Shown: positions 47,717 to 58,622 of the stretch, in pieces | How the letters are laid out: each line of letters opens with the position of its first letter | Numbering within the stretch: the first letter of the stretch is position 1 | Source: Ustilago trichophora | Taxonomy: Eukaryota > Basidiomycota > Ustilaginomycetes > Ustilaginales > Ustilaginaceae | DNA length: 64,000 nucleotides | Assembly: GCA_900323505.1 (NCBI GenBank) | Contig: OOIN01000037.1 | Location: 248,001 to 312,000, forward strand | Reading direction: 5' to 3' | Notes under the pieces: generated by a model | Told to the model about the DNA's origin: nothing | Seen by the model: the letters and a program-made list of their open reading frames with translations, nothing else | The model's database searches: none | Made by a program: the position numbers and the translations under genes

Positions 47717-50701
47717 CGTCGGGTCAACTTCAGCATCTCAGCCAGCAGCAACAGCAGCAGGCCGCAGCACAGATGCAACTGCAGCAGCAACGTCAGCACC
47801 AGCAGCAGCTCTCCCAGCAGCCTGCCACCGGCATTGCCCAGGATCTCGAGCGCCTCTCGTTGGCCGGTGGATACGGTGCCGCAGCTGGCGGCCGCACGGG
47901 TCCTCAATCCCAGAAAGCAAGTGCAGCCGCCGCCGCTGTGGCCGCTGCCGGGTCGGGCGCACAACCAGGCCAGTCGGCCGCGGCCGCTGCCGCGTACACC
48001 GAGACGCTCGTCTCGATGCTTCAGAGCCTGCCTCAGTACATCGTGATCAACCCACAGCTCACCATGTTCAGCCGCAATGCAGGACTCAAGAGGCTCATCT
48101 ACCTCGCCATCGACCGCGCCATCCGCGAGATCATTGCCCCCGTCGTCGAGCGATCCGTTACGATCGCCTCCATCTCGACGCGCGAGCTTGTCACCAAGGA
48201 CTTTGCTATGGAGGGCGACGAGGAGAAGATGCGAACCTCGGCTCACCAGATGGCTCAGAACCTGGCCGGTAGCCTCGCCCTCGTAACCTGCAAGGAGCCG
48301 CTGCGTATCAGTATGGTCGCCAACGCTCGCACCTTGCTCCTCTCCAACGGCTTCACCGAGCAAAACTTGCCCGAACAGGCATTGATGGTTATCATGCAGG
48401 AGAATCTTGACCTCGCTTGCTCCGTTATCGAGAAGGCTGCCATGGACAAGGCGGTGCCCGAGGTGGACGAAGGTCTCACCAACGCATACTCGAGCCGACG
48501 CGAGCACCGCACGCGCGGTCGTGGCTACTACTGGGACAGCGCCGCTTTGGCTGCTTCGCAGTACGCCGCTACCCTGCCCGACATGCTGCGTCTGCGACCC
48601 GACGGTCTTCTTCCCGCCCAGCTGCGCGTCTACGATGGTTTCAGCCGCCGCATGTCTCCCGGTGCCGATGGCGATCGAGGCACTCCGGCTTCCGTTCACG
48701 CCTCATCGGTCTCTGGGCGCTCCGAGGCCGGCTATCCCGATACCCCCGCCTCCGTCACTGGTGTTGCCGGTGCTGGTGCTGCAGGTGCCGCCGCTGTGCA
48801 GGAGGCCGGTGCCAATGCCGGTATCCCTGCTGGCTTGCTCCCTATGGCTACAGGCGGCACGCTGAGCGCTCAGCAGTCTCTGGAGAAGTTCTCGCAAGGC
48901 ATGGCGGAGCTCGAGCGATCGCTCGAAGCAGCCGATCAGGAGTCGGGCTTGAGCGAGCTTTCACAGGACCATGAGATTCGACACGCACTTCGTCTCATCC
49001 CCATGGTCGCTGCTCAGTCTGCCAGTCGCGATGAGACTGCGCTTGCCTTCTCGCAGAAGGTGGTGCAGCTTCTGTTCAAGATCGAGTCCAAGCTCGGTCG
49101 CGAGGCTTACGTGGTGCTTCTCGACCGACTGTGTGAGATCTCACTCAAGGCAGCCCGCGAGGTGACCGCTTGGCTTATCTACGCCGAGGACGAACGCAAG
49201 TTCAACGTGCCCGTCACCGTGTCGCTGGTGCGTGCCGGCTTGGTCAACATTGCCGAGCTAGATGTCCAGCTCGCCAAGCTCATCCTGCGCGACTTCCGTG
49301 CCAGCGTGATCGACTTTTCGGCCCAGCTTGCCCTGGAATGCCTCCAGGAGCCTGCCTGTGCTACTCGCCAGCAGCTCACTAACACGGTCGAGGCGCTCCA
49401 GCGTGCTGGTCAGCGCGGCAAGGATACGGACGCTTCGAAACGCTTCCTCCACGATCTCGAGAGCGGTCTGCTCAAGAGCAAGGTAGATGTAGGCAATACG
49501 GCGCTGCGCGAACAGCTTGCCTACTGTTTTGCCGAGTGGGCTCGTCTCTTCCAGCATTCGCCCAACCCGGAGAAGTCGTTCATCGACTACGTCACGCAGC
49601 TGCAGACGCAGGGCATTCTCAAGGGCGAGGACATTTCGTCGATGTTCTTCCGTGTCTGCACCGAGGTGAGCGTGGACAGCTACATCAAGCAGAAGGCTGT
49701 AGGCGGTTCGCCAGCCACTGGCATCTTTTCGCCCATCGACGCCTTTTCGCGCCTGATTGTGCTCATGATCAAGTACCATGCCGACCCCACTGGCGCCAAC
49801 AACGAGCAGGCCAAGGTGCACTACCTGACCAAGATCCTTTCGATCGTCGTACTCGTATTGGCACAGTCGCACGAAGAGCTCGGCGTGCATTTCCAGCAGA
49901 AGCCTTTCTTCCGACTCTTCTCGAGTCTGCTGCACGACCTACACGCCACGGAGTCGAGCTTGGGTCCTGCGTACGTGCAGAGCCTGCTTGCCATCAGCAA
50001 CACGCTCAACACGCTGCAGCCGTCATTCTTCCCGAGCTTCACGTTCTCGTGGATGTCGTTGGTGTCGCACCGCCTCTTTATGCCCAAGCTGCTCGAAGCC
50101 AATCAACGTGAAGGCTGGGGCGCGTTCCACCGCCTGTTTGCATCGCTGCTGCGCTTCATGTCGCCGCTACTGCGCAACGCTGAGCTGCAGGACCCTTCGC
50201 GTCAGCTGTACCGCGGTACGCTGCGGATCTTGTTGATCCTGCTGCACGATTTCCCCGAGTTCCTGTGCGACTACCACCAGAGTCTGTGCGACTTGGTGCC
50301 TGGCTCGTGCATCCAGCTGCGCAACTTGATCCTCAGCGCCTTCCCGCGCAACCGACGCCTGCCGGATCCATTCAGTCCCAACCTGCAGATGAGCCTGCTG
50401 CCTGAAGTGGGTCAGGCCCCTCACATTGCTTCGGATTACCTTGCTGCTCTCAACCAGATCGAAGGTCTTCGTGCTGCCATTGATGCGCACTTTGACCAAG
50501 CACGAGATGGCGAGCTCTCTGAGCAGCTGATTGGATTGCTTAAGCAGGCCACGCGCGCCACGGCAGCCATCAGCAATGGCTCGAGCAAGGACGAAGCAGC
50601 TGCCGCCAGCCACGCATCGTCGCTGTCTGGAAGTGGGATCAACGTCGCCGTGGTCAACTCGATGGTGCTCTACCTCGGTGTGCGATCGATCGACTCGCGT
50701 C

Positions 50702-50732
<31 letters not shown>

Positions 50733-51192
50733 GGACGGCGGTGCTGCCGTGTTGCACTGGTTGGTCGCCGAGTCGGAACCTGAAGCCAGATTTTTGGTGC
50801 TGACTGCAGCCGCCAACCAGCTGCGATTCCCATCGAGCCACACGGCCTACTTCTCTGGAGCTTTGCTCAAGCTATTTGCCGAGAGCGAGGATGACCTGGT
50901 TCGTGAGCAGATTGTTCGTGTCTTGCTCGAGAGACTCATCATCAACCGACCGCATCCATGGGGATTGCTCGTGACGTTTATCGAGCTGATGAAGACACAG
51001 CGACACCGTCTGCCTCGTGCACCTGCTGAGATTCAGGCACTGTTGGACCACATTGCAGCTACGCTTTCGGCATCGAACAACGGCAACAACGAGGATGGTC
51101 AACTTCACCAGGTTCAGCAGCAGCAACATGCGCATATGAACGGCCATGCAGGCTTTCTCCCTCCGCAGATGATGCAGCAGCAACAGGCCTGA
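44842..51192 (+). CDS. NOT1: CCR4-NOT complex scaffold subunit NOT1
   Basis: Predicted 2116-residue scaffold of the main cytoplasmic deadenylase and transcription regulator. Alpha-helical HEAT-type repeats fill the first 700 residues (FDEYRWFEMYYPPRELEMTA is well conserved near 590). A MIF4G-like CAF1-binding domain is at about 726-940 (LFLVNNLSPTNLDAKLGDAR). A poly-Gln run of 13 and a Gln-rich linker (about 945-1000) follow. Next come the CNOT9-binding DUF3819 domain at about 1056-1190 (YIVINPQLTMFSRNAGLKRL, FAMEGDEEKMRTSAHQMAQN) and the NOT1 C-terminal domain that binds NOT2-NOT3/5 (about 1680-2070; LLILLHDFPEFLCDYHQSLC). One uninterrupted frame covers all of it, close in length to yeast Not1 (2108). 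Codon use is strongly C/G-ending. Confidence 0.97.
47677..47713 (+). repeat. CAG/CAA microsatellite encoding poly-Gln in NOT1
   Basis: An in-frame CAG/CAA run giving 13 consecutive Gln, followed by further Gln clusters to about 47820. It lies in the linker between the CAF1-binding and CNOT9-binding domains, so length change should be tolerated. Confidence 0.93.
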
Positions 51193-52366
51193 GGAAAAGC
51201 CAAAGCGCACCCAAACATTTGTTTTTTTTTGCATTGTTCTCTTGTCTCTCTATCCATCCCACCCACATCCAACATCTCGCTTTTACCAACCGAAATTTTC
51301 TCTTGCTCTTGTCGGACTCAATATCTCTCTCAAAACTTGTACCATCACCCACAACACACACACACACACACCCCACAATGGCTTTGTTTCGGTTTGAAAC
51401 TAGTAGTTTTGTTTTTGTTGTCATGTTTCTTGTTTTGCGAGCAAGGTGTGTCTATGTCCGGTTGTCAAAGAATAAGAAAGGCCGAAAGTACAGTGTATGC
51501 ATGGTGGCGCTAAAGGTACATGATCGGGCACGTCAAAAAGGGGAAAGGGAGGGTGAAATTACGGGAGGTCTGTAGGAGGCCCCTTTTTTCGCCTTTGGAT
51601 GTTCTTTGTTCGCGTTCTTTTGTGTTTGTGCATGAGGAAGCAAGGAAGGCTTTTGAACAGATGCGGCATGCTTCTGGGCGTAAGTCGTGTGCAGGGCCTG
51701 TTTGTGCGCGAGTAATGCGATGGTGGCTCTTTCCGTTCCGTCGAGGTCAAGTATGATAATAAAGGAGAGAGAGAGAGAGAGAGGGAGGGAGGGTTTGTGG
51801 GGCTGTTCTTGACTTTACTGGTTGGTTTGACTATAAGACTCTGGTGGAAGCGTGAGGTTGAAGAGTAACTTTAGAAGACAATGTCGGAAGATCTGATGCA
51901 AGTTATAGCTTCTCCGGCACAAGATTGGTCCAAAAGGACACCTTTCTAGTGTGTTAGTGGCTACCCTCCGATGCATTCCCCAAGCGAAGAGGAGCTTTCA
52001 GACCAAAGTTGACCCTATGTACAGCACAAAGAAAAGTGTCACGCTTAGTTGGTGGGGAGTCAACTCTCTAGAGAGCTTCTCCCACCTTACCACCGAAGTG
52101 TTTCTCTCACCTTGTCTCCGTCCTACTCTACTCACTTCATCACACTCAGCGGTCGACATACACACTCTTTTGCTCTGTTTGCTACGGCGCGATTTGCGTT
52201 CATCTTTCATTCCTTTCTCTTCATCTCAGAGTTACCACTTGAAACAGACACAGACGGGTATAGATCACAGCACATCCTTAAAGTCTCAGCATCATTGGAC
52301 ATCGATGTAGATCTAGCTTGCCACATCAGATCCCTCTTTGGACGCGAGTTGGTCGTATTTCAAAAG
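51193..52366. other. Intergenic DNA and promoter of the WW-domain gene
   Basis: 1.17 kb between two same-strand genes. It contains a CA repeat at about 51353-51371 and a GA repeat near 51765-51783. From about 52080 it has a pyrimidine-rich leader. The frame of the WW gene is open back to 52049, so up to 106 extra N-terminal codons cannot be excluded. Confidence 0.5.
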
Positions 52367-55054
52367 ATGCAGTCCTCCGCCATCTCGTCACAATCTCAAT
52401 CGAACCGATCCCAATCGGGTTCAGGCACGACGATGAACTGCAACACCTCTTCGAGACCGCAGCAACCGGACGATATCCAGTCGCGAGAGCGCGGCAATTC
52501 GGATTCTTCCTCTTCTTCTTCTTCCACCCAAAAGCCACACAAGACGCTCACGGAGGAAGGTGGGTCGAACGCAGAGACGCTTTCAGAGTGCTCTACTAAA
52601 CGGCCACATAAGTCCCCGCTTTTGGGGGAGCTCAAAACAGCCTCAGAGGGTACGGAATCAGACTGCTCGTCCACAGCCCAACCGCACATCACCGCATTAA
52701 CACAGGCAGAGAACACCACTACACACTCGGATTCCGCCGTCCAATGCAACAGTCTCGCTTCTCCAACGGTCGAAGACATCCCCAACCCGAAATGCAGCTT
52801 TGAACGATCACACGCAACAACGCCCTCCTTCGGGTCAAGCATAAGCTTCTTCACCGTCCAAACGCATTTTTCGCCTGCACACCAACAGTTCCAACACTCT
52901 GCCGGTTTGAAGGAGCAACAGGAAGTGGAGGTGGACAAGAGCGAAGAGGAATGTCGAGAAGGTGATTGTGTGGAGGAGTGCATGACGCCTACACCTGCCG
53001 AAGGGTTTCGGTTCGCTGCGGATATGATGAAAGAGAGCTCTAAGGCGGAGGAGTACGAATGTATGCTTCGCAAGGATGTTGGATGTCTCACCCAAGACAA
53101 TGGGGTGGAGTGTCAAGGACATCCCTTTCAACACTTTGGTAGCTGTGAGGTGCAAGAGGATACGGAAGGCCTAGAGGAAGAAGAAGAAGAGCCGGAAGAA
53201 GAGATGCAAGAGGAGGATCAGGAATACCAAGGGTACGCGATCAAACCTCTACCCAACGGTATGCGATGCTTGCCTTCTCCCAGTGTAGCAAGTCGAAGTT
53301 TCGACTTGTCGTCTTCGGCATCTCCCTTTTCGAGACCTTTGACGTTGGGTTCTGAGCACTCGCTTGGTCCTGTTCTGCCCACGAGTGCTGCTGCTGTTGC
53401 TGCTGGGGATGGTGGTGGTGGTGGATTGGTGGACAGCCAACAAGAGCAAAGTGAAGCATCAACTTCTTCAGGCGATTTCTCACTTCCGAGTACCTCTACC
53501 AGTGGTCCCATCTCCACTCCTGAAACAACCCCCACAGCCCCTCCTCACAACATCTCGACTCTTCATCCCATTCCACACTCAACCACCACCAACTTGGCAC
53601 GCTCAGAAACCAACGAATGGGGTGCTAACTTTTGGTGCGTCGTTCAAGATCCGTCGGAAACGGGTAATAACTTTTTCGCCAATCCTACCACCGGTGAATG
53701 TCGTTGGTTCCTACCAAAGGGAACTATCGTCCTGCCTCCGAGTGGAGAGGGAGAGTGGTGGGAGTTGATAGATGAGCAAACGGGGAGAGAGTATTACTAC
53801 CATACCAGGACCAAGGAGAGTAGATGGACTAGGCCGGATTTGGTTGGTGAGGGTAAGGGGTTGGTGATTCCCATGCGGGCTGTACAGCTTTCGAGGCATA
53901 GTAAGAGGGTTGGTGATGGTGATGGTGCGGGAATTGGGGCTGAGGCTGGAAATGGGGCTGGGGTTGGGGGGAGGAGGGAGAAAAGAGCCGAATACTCTGA
54001 TGGTGATGGAGTCAAGGGGTCAGAAAGGGATCTGCACAGGGTAGATAAGGAGGTTGAAGCGGATCCCTCAACAATCATTACTACACCGTTGAGACCTCGG
54101 ACAAAGTCTCTTCCCAAACAGGTGAAACGAGAACGACATCCCTCTTCACCACCTACCACGACTTTACCTCGCTATGTTGCGCCTCGTAGTCCCATCCGAG
54201 CCAAGAAAACTCAATTCCAACCTACCGCCATCGTCCCTCCTCCTCCTCCTCCAGCAGACATTACTCAAAAAGCACGAACTTCCATCCTCCAACACGACCA
54301 ACGAGTCCTTTCGCTTGCACGCAAAACTTCCACTCCACCGTTCAAACCCGAACCTTTACCCCTTCCACCCCTGTACCGTCCAAAACAGCAGCGAAATCGA
54401 CCCTCCACCACCGGTACAGGGATCCCAAAACGACCTGCACATCAAGTCGGTATGGCATCAAGTCATACCTACCCCTTTCTGAATCACGATCCGGAAGCGT
54501 ATCACCAGCGAAGAAGCAAGAATAGAGGATTGGGAATGGGTTTGCACGACGAAGCATTCCTCCCAGCTGCAGAGGTGGAAATCGTACCAATCAGAAGAGT
54601 CGGTAAAGGTCTTGCGTTTGATTCTCGAAGTACTAGCCCTCTCAGTAGCCATCACGCCTCGGCAACGACTATGCAAAGTGTCAAAACTCGTCGTTCTCTA
54701 CCCTTTCTCTCGCCTACGAGGAAGGACAAAAAAGACAAAGAAAAGGAAAAGGAGAAAGACAGGATGATCGTAGGATTGCCCCTGGATCTAGCCCAAGCTC
54801 TATCGCGCTTAAACTGCCATCCAACCCACTCTGCCCACGACAACGATGGAAAGTTTGCATCATCCGCAGAAAGATCCAACAGTCGTAGAACAACAAGTGC
54901 AAATAGCAGCCAGGAATCTACCAATTCAACCAGTGGAATGGCAAAGACAAAGACTGGGAAGAAGAGAAAATTGACCCAACTCATAGGTTTCGCCAGATGC
55001 AGATCTGTAAGCTTTGGTGCTAGTAGTCGCGCTTCTTCGTTTGGTGATTTGTAG
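52367..55054 (+). CDS. Protein with two WW domains and a basic C-terminus, function unknown
   Basis: Predicted 895-residue protein that I cannot name. The N-terminal 400 residues are Ser/Thr-rich and acidic, with a dense Glu run (LEEEEEEPEEEMQEEDQ) near 270. Two WW domains follow: the first at about 418-450 (WCVVQDPSETGNNFFANPTT then RWFLP; an aromatic-for-Trp, atypical version), the second at about 460-490 (EWWELIDEQTGREYYYHTRT then SRWTRPD), a canonical form expected to bind Pro-rich ligands. The rest is basic and disordered, with a Pro run (VPPPPPPADI) near 627, Lys-rich DKKDKEKEKEKD, and a final segment (KKRKLTQLIGFARCRSVSFG) that could be a nuclear or membrane-binding signal. The start at 52367 is chosen because residues before it look like translated leader; an ATG at 52049 is the alternative. 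Confidence 0.65.
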   Translation: MQSSAISSQSQSNRSQSGSGTTMNCNTSSRPQQPDDIQSRERGNSDSSSSSSSTQKPHKTLTEEGGSNAETLSECSTKRPHKSPLLGELKTASEGTESDCSSTAQPHITALTQAENTTTHSDSAVQCNSLASPTVEDIPNPKCSFERSHATTPSFGSSISFFTVQTHFSPAHQQFQHSAGLKEQQEVEVDKSEEECREGDCVEECMTPTPAEGFRFAADMMKESSKAEEYECMLRKDVGCLTQDNGVECQGHPFQHFGSCEVQEDTEGLEEEEEEPEEEMQEEDQEYQGYAIKPLPNGMRCLPSPSVASRSFDLSSSASPFSRPLTLGSEHSLGPVLPTSAAAVAAGDGGGGGLVDSQQEQSEASTSSGDFSLPSTSTSGPISTPETTPTAPPHNISTLHPIPHSTTTNLARSETNEWGANFWCVVQDPSETGNNFFANPTTGECRWFLPKGTIVLPPSGEGEWWELIDEQTGREYYYHTRTKESRWTRPDLVGEGKGLVIPMRAVQLSRHSKRVGDGDGAGIGAEAGNGAGVGGRREKRAEYSDGDGVKGSERDLHRVDKEVEADPSTIITTPLRPRTKSLPKQVKRERHPSSPPTTTLPRYVAPRSPIRAKKTQFQPTAIVPPPPPPADITQKARTSILQHDQRVLSLARKTSTPPFKPEPLPLPPLYRPKQQRNRPSTTGTGIPKRPAHQVGMASSHTYPFLNHDPEAYHQRRSKNRGLGMGLHDEAFLPAAEVEIVPIRRVGKGLAFDSRSTSPLSSHHASATTMQSVKTRRSLPFLSPTRKDKKDKEKEKEKDRMIVGLPLDLAQALSRLNCHPTHSAHDNDGKFASSAERSNSRRTTSANSSQESTNSTSGMAKTKTGKKRKLTQLIGFARCRSVSFGASSRASSFGDL

Positions 55055-55170
55055 AGTGGATATAGAATATGTCATTCGTTTATATACCTGTCGTCAGCGG
55101 AAACGATGCTACCAAAGAGAGAGAGATTGTACGTGTGTCGAGTGGTTTCAATTGCATACAACGGCAGGGA
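55055..55170. other. Convergent 3' region, WW protein / TFC6
   Basis: 116 nt between facing stop codons; no gene is seen. Confidence 0.5.
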
Positions 55171-58100
55171 TCAACTGCGTTCGTAAGGCGGATTTACAAA
55201 GTCCACCTTGACCATCCCAACCGCTGTACCTGAGAGTAGCAGCCTGCATCGGCCTAGATTCGGATTCCATTTCACGGCGGTGACTGCCAAGCAAGGATGC
55301 CATGGGGCAATGTGCCAGTTCTTGGCCTCGGCGTTGTTGGCGATTTCCGGCTCGAGATGGTGCCGTACAACCAGCTCACCGCTAGTTCTGTTGACCACCA
55401 TCTGATAGATGGGCAGATGGTTTCTCTGAGTTCTCCTCAAGGTGCGCAGGATGTTGGCGAGCTTCACTTCTCCATGTGCGCTGCCCATGGCCAGGATCGG
55501 GTGGAACGAGGATGAAGAGAGGGAGAGAACGCGAGAGGGTGTGTGTGAGATTTGGCGCGACCGAAACATTTCTTCGGGACGAAGGCTGTAGTGCGCCACA
55601 GAGCCGTCGGCGTGTTCATGAACCAAGCTGCCTCCGGTGAAGGGGGAGAAGGCGCAGGCGTAGTGTACGGCACGACTGCGTTCGATAGAGGTAACGGAAG
55701 GAGATGCGTGTGTGAGGTTGGTGTGTGCCGTCCAGCCGTCGAGGGAGACGGTGAAGAGGGTGAGGGGTGGAGAAGAGGTGAGGGCGAGACCGTTGGAGGT
55801 GAGAGGAGGGAGGAGGATGAAGGTCATATCTGTGATGGAGGAACGGTGTGCACGGACAACGTAATCTGGTGGTGGTGTTTCCGAAAGGGATGGTGGGTCT
55901 CGGTGTTGGCGGAAAATTTTACCAACGTTCCAGACGCCGATCCAGCCTTGCGATCCGCCATAGGCGAGCATCTCACCTCCAGCCCACGCTAGACTCGTCG
56001 CTGCTTGTTGAGGATGTTCGAGTCGCAAGATTGGGTCGAGGCGGATACGTATCGGTTCCCCGGTAGGTGCCTTGTCTTTCGTCTCAACGGCATCAGGGTG
56101 CGGCACAGAAAATACGGAAACGCTCCCATCGGCAAAGCATCCCGCCAAGAGACCCAAGCGGCCCAGCCTGGCTTCCTTCCCCTTGTCTTCGAGATTCGCA
56201 TCAAAATCGTGCCCGATAGGACACCAGGCCAGCTTGAAGGCAGTCCCAGCCTCGTGGCAGATGACCATTTCGAGCTGAGCCTCTCCTTTCCCGGCCTTGT
56301 CCGGTGTCGAGTCGGGCGAGACGCTCCATATCTGCAAACTTGCTGGCGCCGGTCTCTCCTGTTTCCTTCCGATAAAAGTCACGGGTGATTTTGTAGCGGC
56401 TGCTGATACGGCAAAATACTCTTTACCCGTGTTGAGATGGACTGGAACCGGTACCCAGTCGAGATCGTAGACGTGACCACCCGCGTTCATGATGTGACCC
56501 TCGTCAGGGACTACGCCGAGACCGTCCAGCCGTCGGGAAGTGCCTTTTGCGATTTGCACCGGTGCTTCTCGATCTGGGGGACCGATAGAGACGTGAAGGA
56601 CTTCTCCACAGATTGGGCCTTTCTCCTCGAAGCCAAGATTGGGGATGTTGGCAAATTTGGGATCCTCAGGATTGATAGGCTCCTGATTGGCGTCGAGGGC
56701 TGCGATTGCATTTTCGTCTTGGTCGGCCGCATCGTCTTCCTCATCCACTTCCTCGGCATTCCCAGCGTCGCCAGCGTCAGCTTTCGCGCGACTCGCCTTC
56801 TTGGCAGACTTTGGCGTGTCGGTGATGATGCTCTTTTTAAGCCGATTGCGCATGCTGAGTTCCGGTACAGTGAGCTTCATCACGGTGGCCGGATGGCGCA
56901 AATCGCTTCGTTGTGGAGTGATTGTGTCGTACAAGAACGGTAGGGCATCTTTGCTGGACAGAAGTCGAAGGCTTTGGAGGTGGGTGTCGAGCCAAGGCTG
57001 TACAAATGGCCATCCTGGACGATTGCCTCTTGTGATGACCTCGTTGGCGTCACTGGATTTATTTTGGATCTGTTGTCTGGCGGTGTGCGCCCAATCTGAC
57101 CTCTCTCGGTTCTGCTTCCACCCAACCGCTTTGCCTGGATACCAGCCCCAATCGTAGACACCCTCGTTCGGAATCCACCCGACATGACCGAACCAAAACT
57201 TGAGGAGACTTTGCTTGATGTGCGGATACGCATTCGGATCGAGCCACGTCTGGGCATGGCCGTCATTGGGCCAAGGCAGCGCACCATCTATCGATCGCTT
57301 ATCGCAAATATCCTCTGGCTGTGAATCGCGATCATCGTTTGTCAAAGAGGAAATGACACCGGCAGTAGGAATGCCGAAGAAAGGTGGATGATAAACACCC
57401 TGCAGCCAAAGTGGACGAAGGGATTTGGGCTTGTTGGTCTTCATATGTATTCTATGAAGCGTGCTAAGCGGCCCTTCCTGGGTGAAGATCTCGAGGTCTG
57501 GATTCTTGCCGTAGGTATTCTCGTCTTCGTCATCGTAGTCGTCTTCTTCGAATTTGGCTCGGCCCTTGCCTTTCGCACTTCGAGGCGTCCGAAGAGGTGT
57601 CCTAGCGGGAGTGCTGAGTGAGGAAGCTCCAAGTGGCGGAACAGGAGCATCGGGGTCGAAGGAGGAAGTAGCAGCCTCCTCGTAGTCATCATCATCGTCG
57701 TCGTCATCGTCTTGGATTCTCGCATTTGCTTTGCCCTTCGCGCTTCGGGGTGGCCGTCGAGACGTCTCTGCTGGTGGTGCTGGAGTTCCGGGCCCAGAAG
57801 TGGATTCCGTGGCGTCTTCAGCTGGCTCAGATACCTCGCTTGCTTTGTCAGTTAGTGGTGCTTGCCTCTCTCTTGTCTGTGTGGACGTCGAAGCTTCTGC
57901 GAAGCCCGAGGTGTCGTTGATGTTTCCGTCAGCCTCGGAAGCGTCGACGCCCGAAGAGATTGCTTCTGGATCCAGATCCGGAGTCAGAGCGATCATCACA
58001 TCGACGAGTCTTGCTTGTGCCTTGCTCTTGGCGCTTCTTGACGGTCGTTGTGGTGTTTTTGCTGGAGTACTGACCGCAGATTGCGCGACTGCTGGTGCTG

Positions 58101-58311
58101 TTGGTGCTATTGTCTCGAGGATAGCATCTTCTGCGGGCCCAGTCATATCGTCAGCATCCAAAGACGGCTCTACTGCTAGCCTCCTCCGGGCAGTCCTGCG
58201 TGACGAAGTTTGGGTAGGAGTTGAGTTCTGGGTGTTCTCTTGGTCATCGTCATGGTCGAGCTTTGCCCTCTTCCTCGCCGGCGTCGATTTTTTGCTGGAT
58301 GCTGCAGGCAT
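55171..58311 (-). CDS. TFC6: TFIIIC WD40 subunit, TFC6 / GTF3C2-like
   Basis: Predicted 1046-residue protein resembling the TFIIIC subunit that binds the B box of tRNA genes together with Tfc3. The N-terminal 280 residues are charged and disordered, with three copies of a basic module of the form RPxRSAKxKAxAR (at about 82-100, 180-200 and 233-252), two of them followed by long Asp/Glu runs; they may contact DNA in an AT-hook-like way. The C-terminal half is a WD40 propeller (about 490-1040): GGHVYDLDWVPVPVH, LGLLAGCFADGSVSVFSVPH, AATSLAWAGGEMLAYGGSQG, then LAVTAVKWNPNLGRCRLLLS. The start at 58311 (MPAASSKKSTPARKRAKLDH) is preferred to the ATG at 58497, because the residues before it do not look protein-coding. 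No intron is required. Confidence 0.8.
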   Translation of the reverse strand: MPAASSKKSTPARKRAKLDHDDDQENTQNSTPTQTSSRRTARRRLAVEPSLDADDMTGPAEDAILETIAPTAPAVAQSAVSTPAKTPQRPSRSAKSKAQARLVDVMIALTPDLDPEAISSGVDASEADGNINDTSGFAEASTSTQTRERQAPLTDKASEVSEPAEDATESTSGPGTPAPPAETSRRPPRSAKGKANARIQDDDDDDDDDYEEAATSSFDPDAPVPPLGASSLSTPARTPLRTPRSAKGKGRAKFEEDDYDDEDENTYGKNPDLEIFTQEGPLSTLHRIHMKTNKPKSLRPLWLQGVYHPPFFGIPTAGVISSLTNDDRDSQPEDICDKRSIDGALPWPNDGHAQTWLDPNAYPHIKQSLLKFWFGHVGWIPNEGVYDWGWYPGKAVGWKQNRERSDWAHTARQQIQNKSSDANEVITRGNRPGWPFVQPWLDTHLQSLRLLSSKDALPFLYDTITPQRSDLRHPATVMKLTVPELSMRNRLKKSIITDTPKSAKKASRAKADAGDAGNAEEVDEEDDAADQDENAIAALDANQEPINPEDPKFANIPNLGFEEKGPICGEVLHVSIGPPDREAPVQIAKGTSRRLDGLGVVPDEGHIMNAGGHVYDLDWVPVPVHLNTGKEYFAVSAAATKSPVTFIGRKQERPAPASLQIWSVSPDSTPDKAGKGEAQLEMVICHEAGTAFKLAWCPIGHDFDANLEDKGKEARLGRLGLLAGCFADGSVSVFSVPHPDAVETKDKAPTGEPIRIRLDPILRLEHPQQAATSLAWAGGEMLAYGGSQGWIGVWNVGKIFRQHRDPPSLSETPPPDYVVRAHRSSITDMTFILLPPLTSNGLALTSSPPLTLFTVSLDGWTAHTNLTHASPSVTSIERSRAVHYACAFSPFTGGSLVHEHADGSVAHYSLRPEEMFRSRQISHTPSRVLSLSSSSFHPILAMGSAHGEVKLANILRTLRRTQRNHLPIYQMVVNRTSGELVVRHHLEPEIANNAEAKNWHIAPWHPCLAVTAVKWNPNLGRCRLLLSGTAVGMVKVDFVNPPYERS

Positions 58312-58584
58312 CTTGACGAGCTGGCCAAAGCAATTTGCAATTATATGATAGTTGGATGAGAGCGCATATCGATGCTTTCGATCGTATGTGTGGTTGCGAT
58401 GCCAAGCGGATGGCGTAGCAGGAGCTATCGGAGAAGCTGTCGACGCTCGGGCCTTGACATGTGATGGTTTGAAGGAGCGTGATGTGATGGGTGTCAAAGT
58501 CTCCGTGTTGTTCTCAAAAGTTGCATTTCAGGGTCCAGCCAACCGATTTTCGATTGCGTAGAGAAGCGGATGGATAAAGGAGAG

Positions 58585-58622
<38 letters not shown>

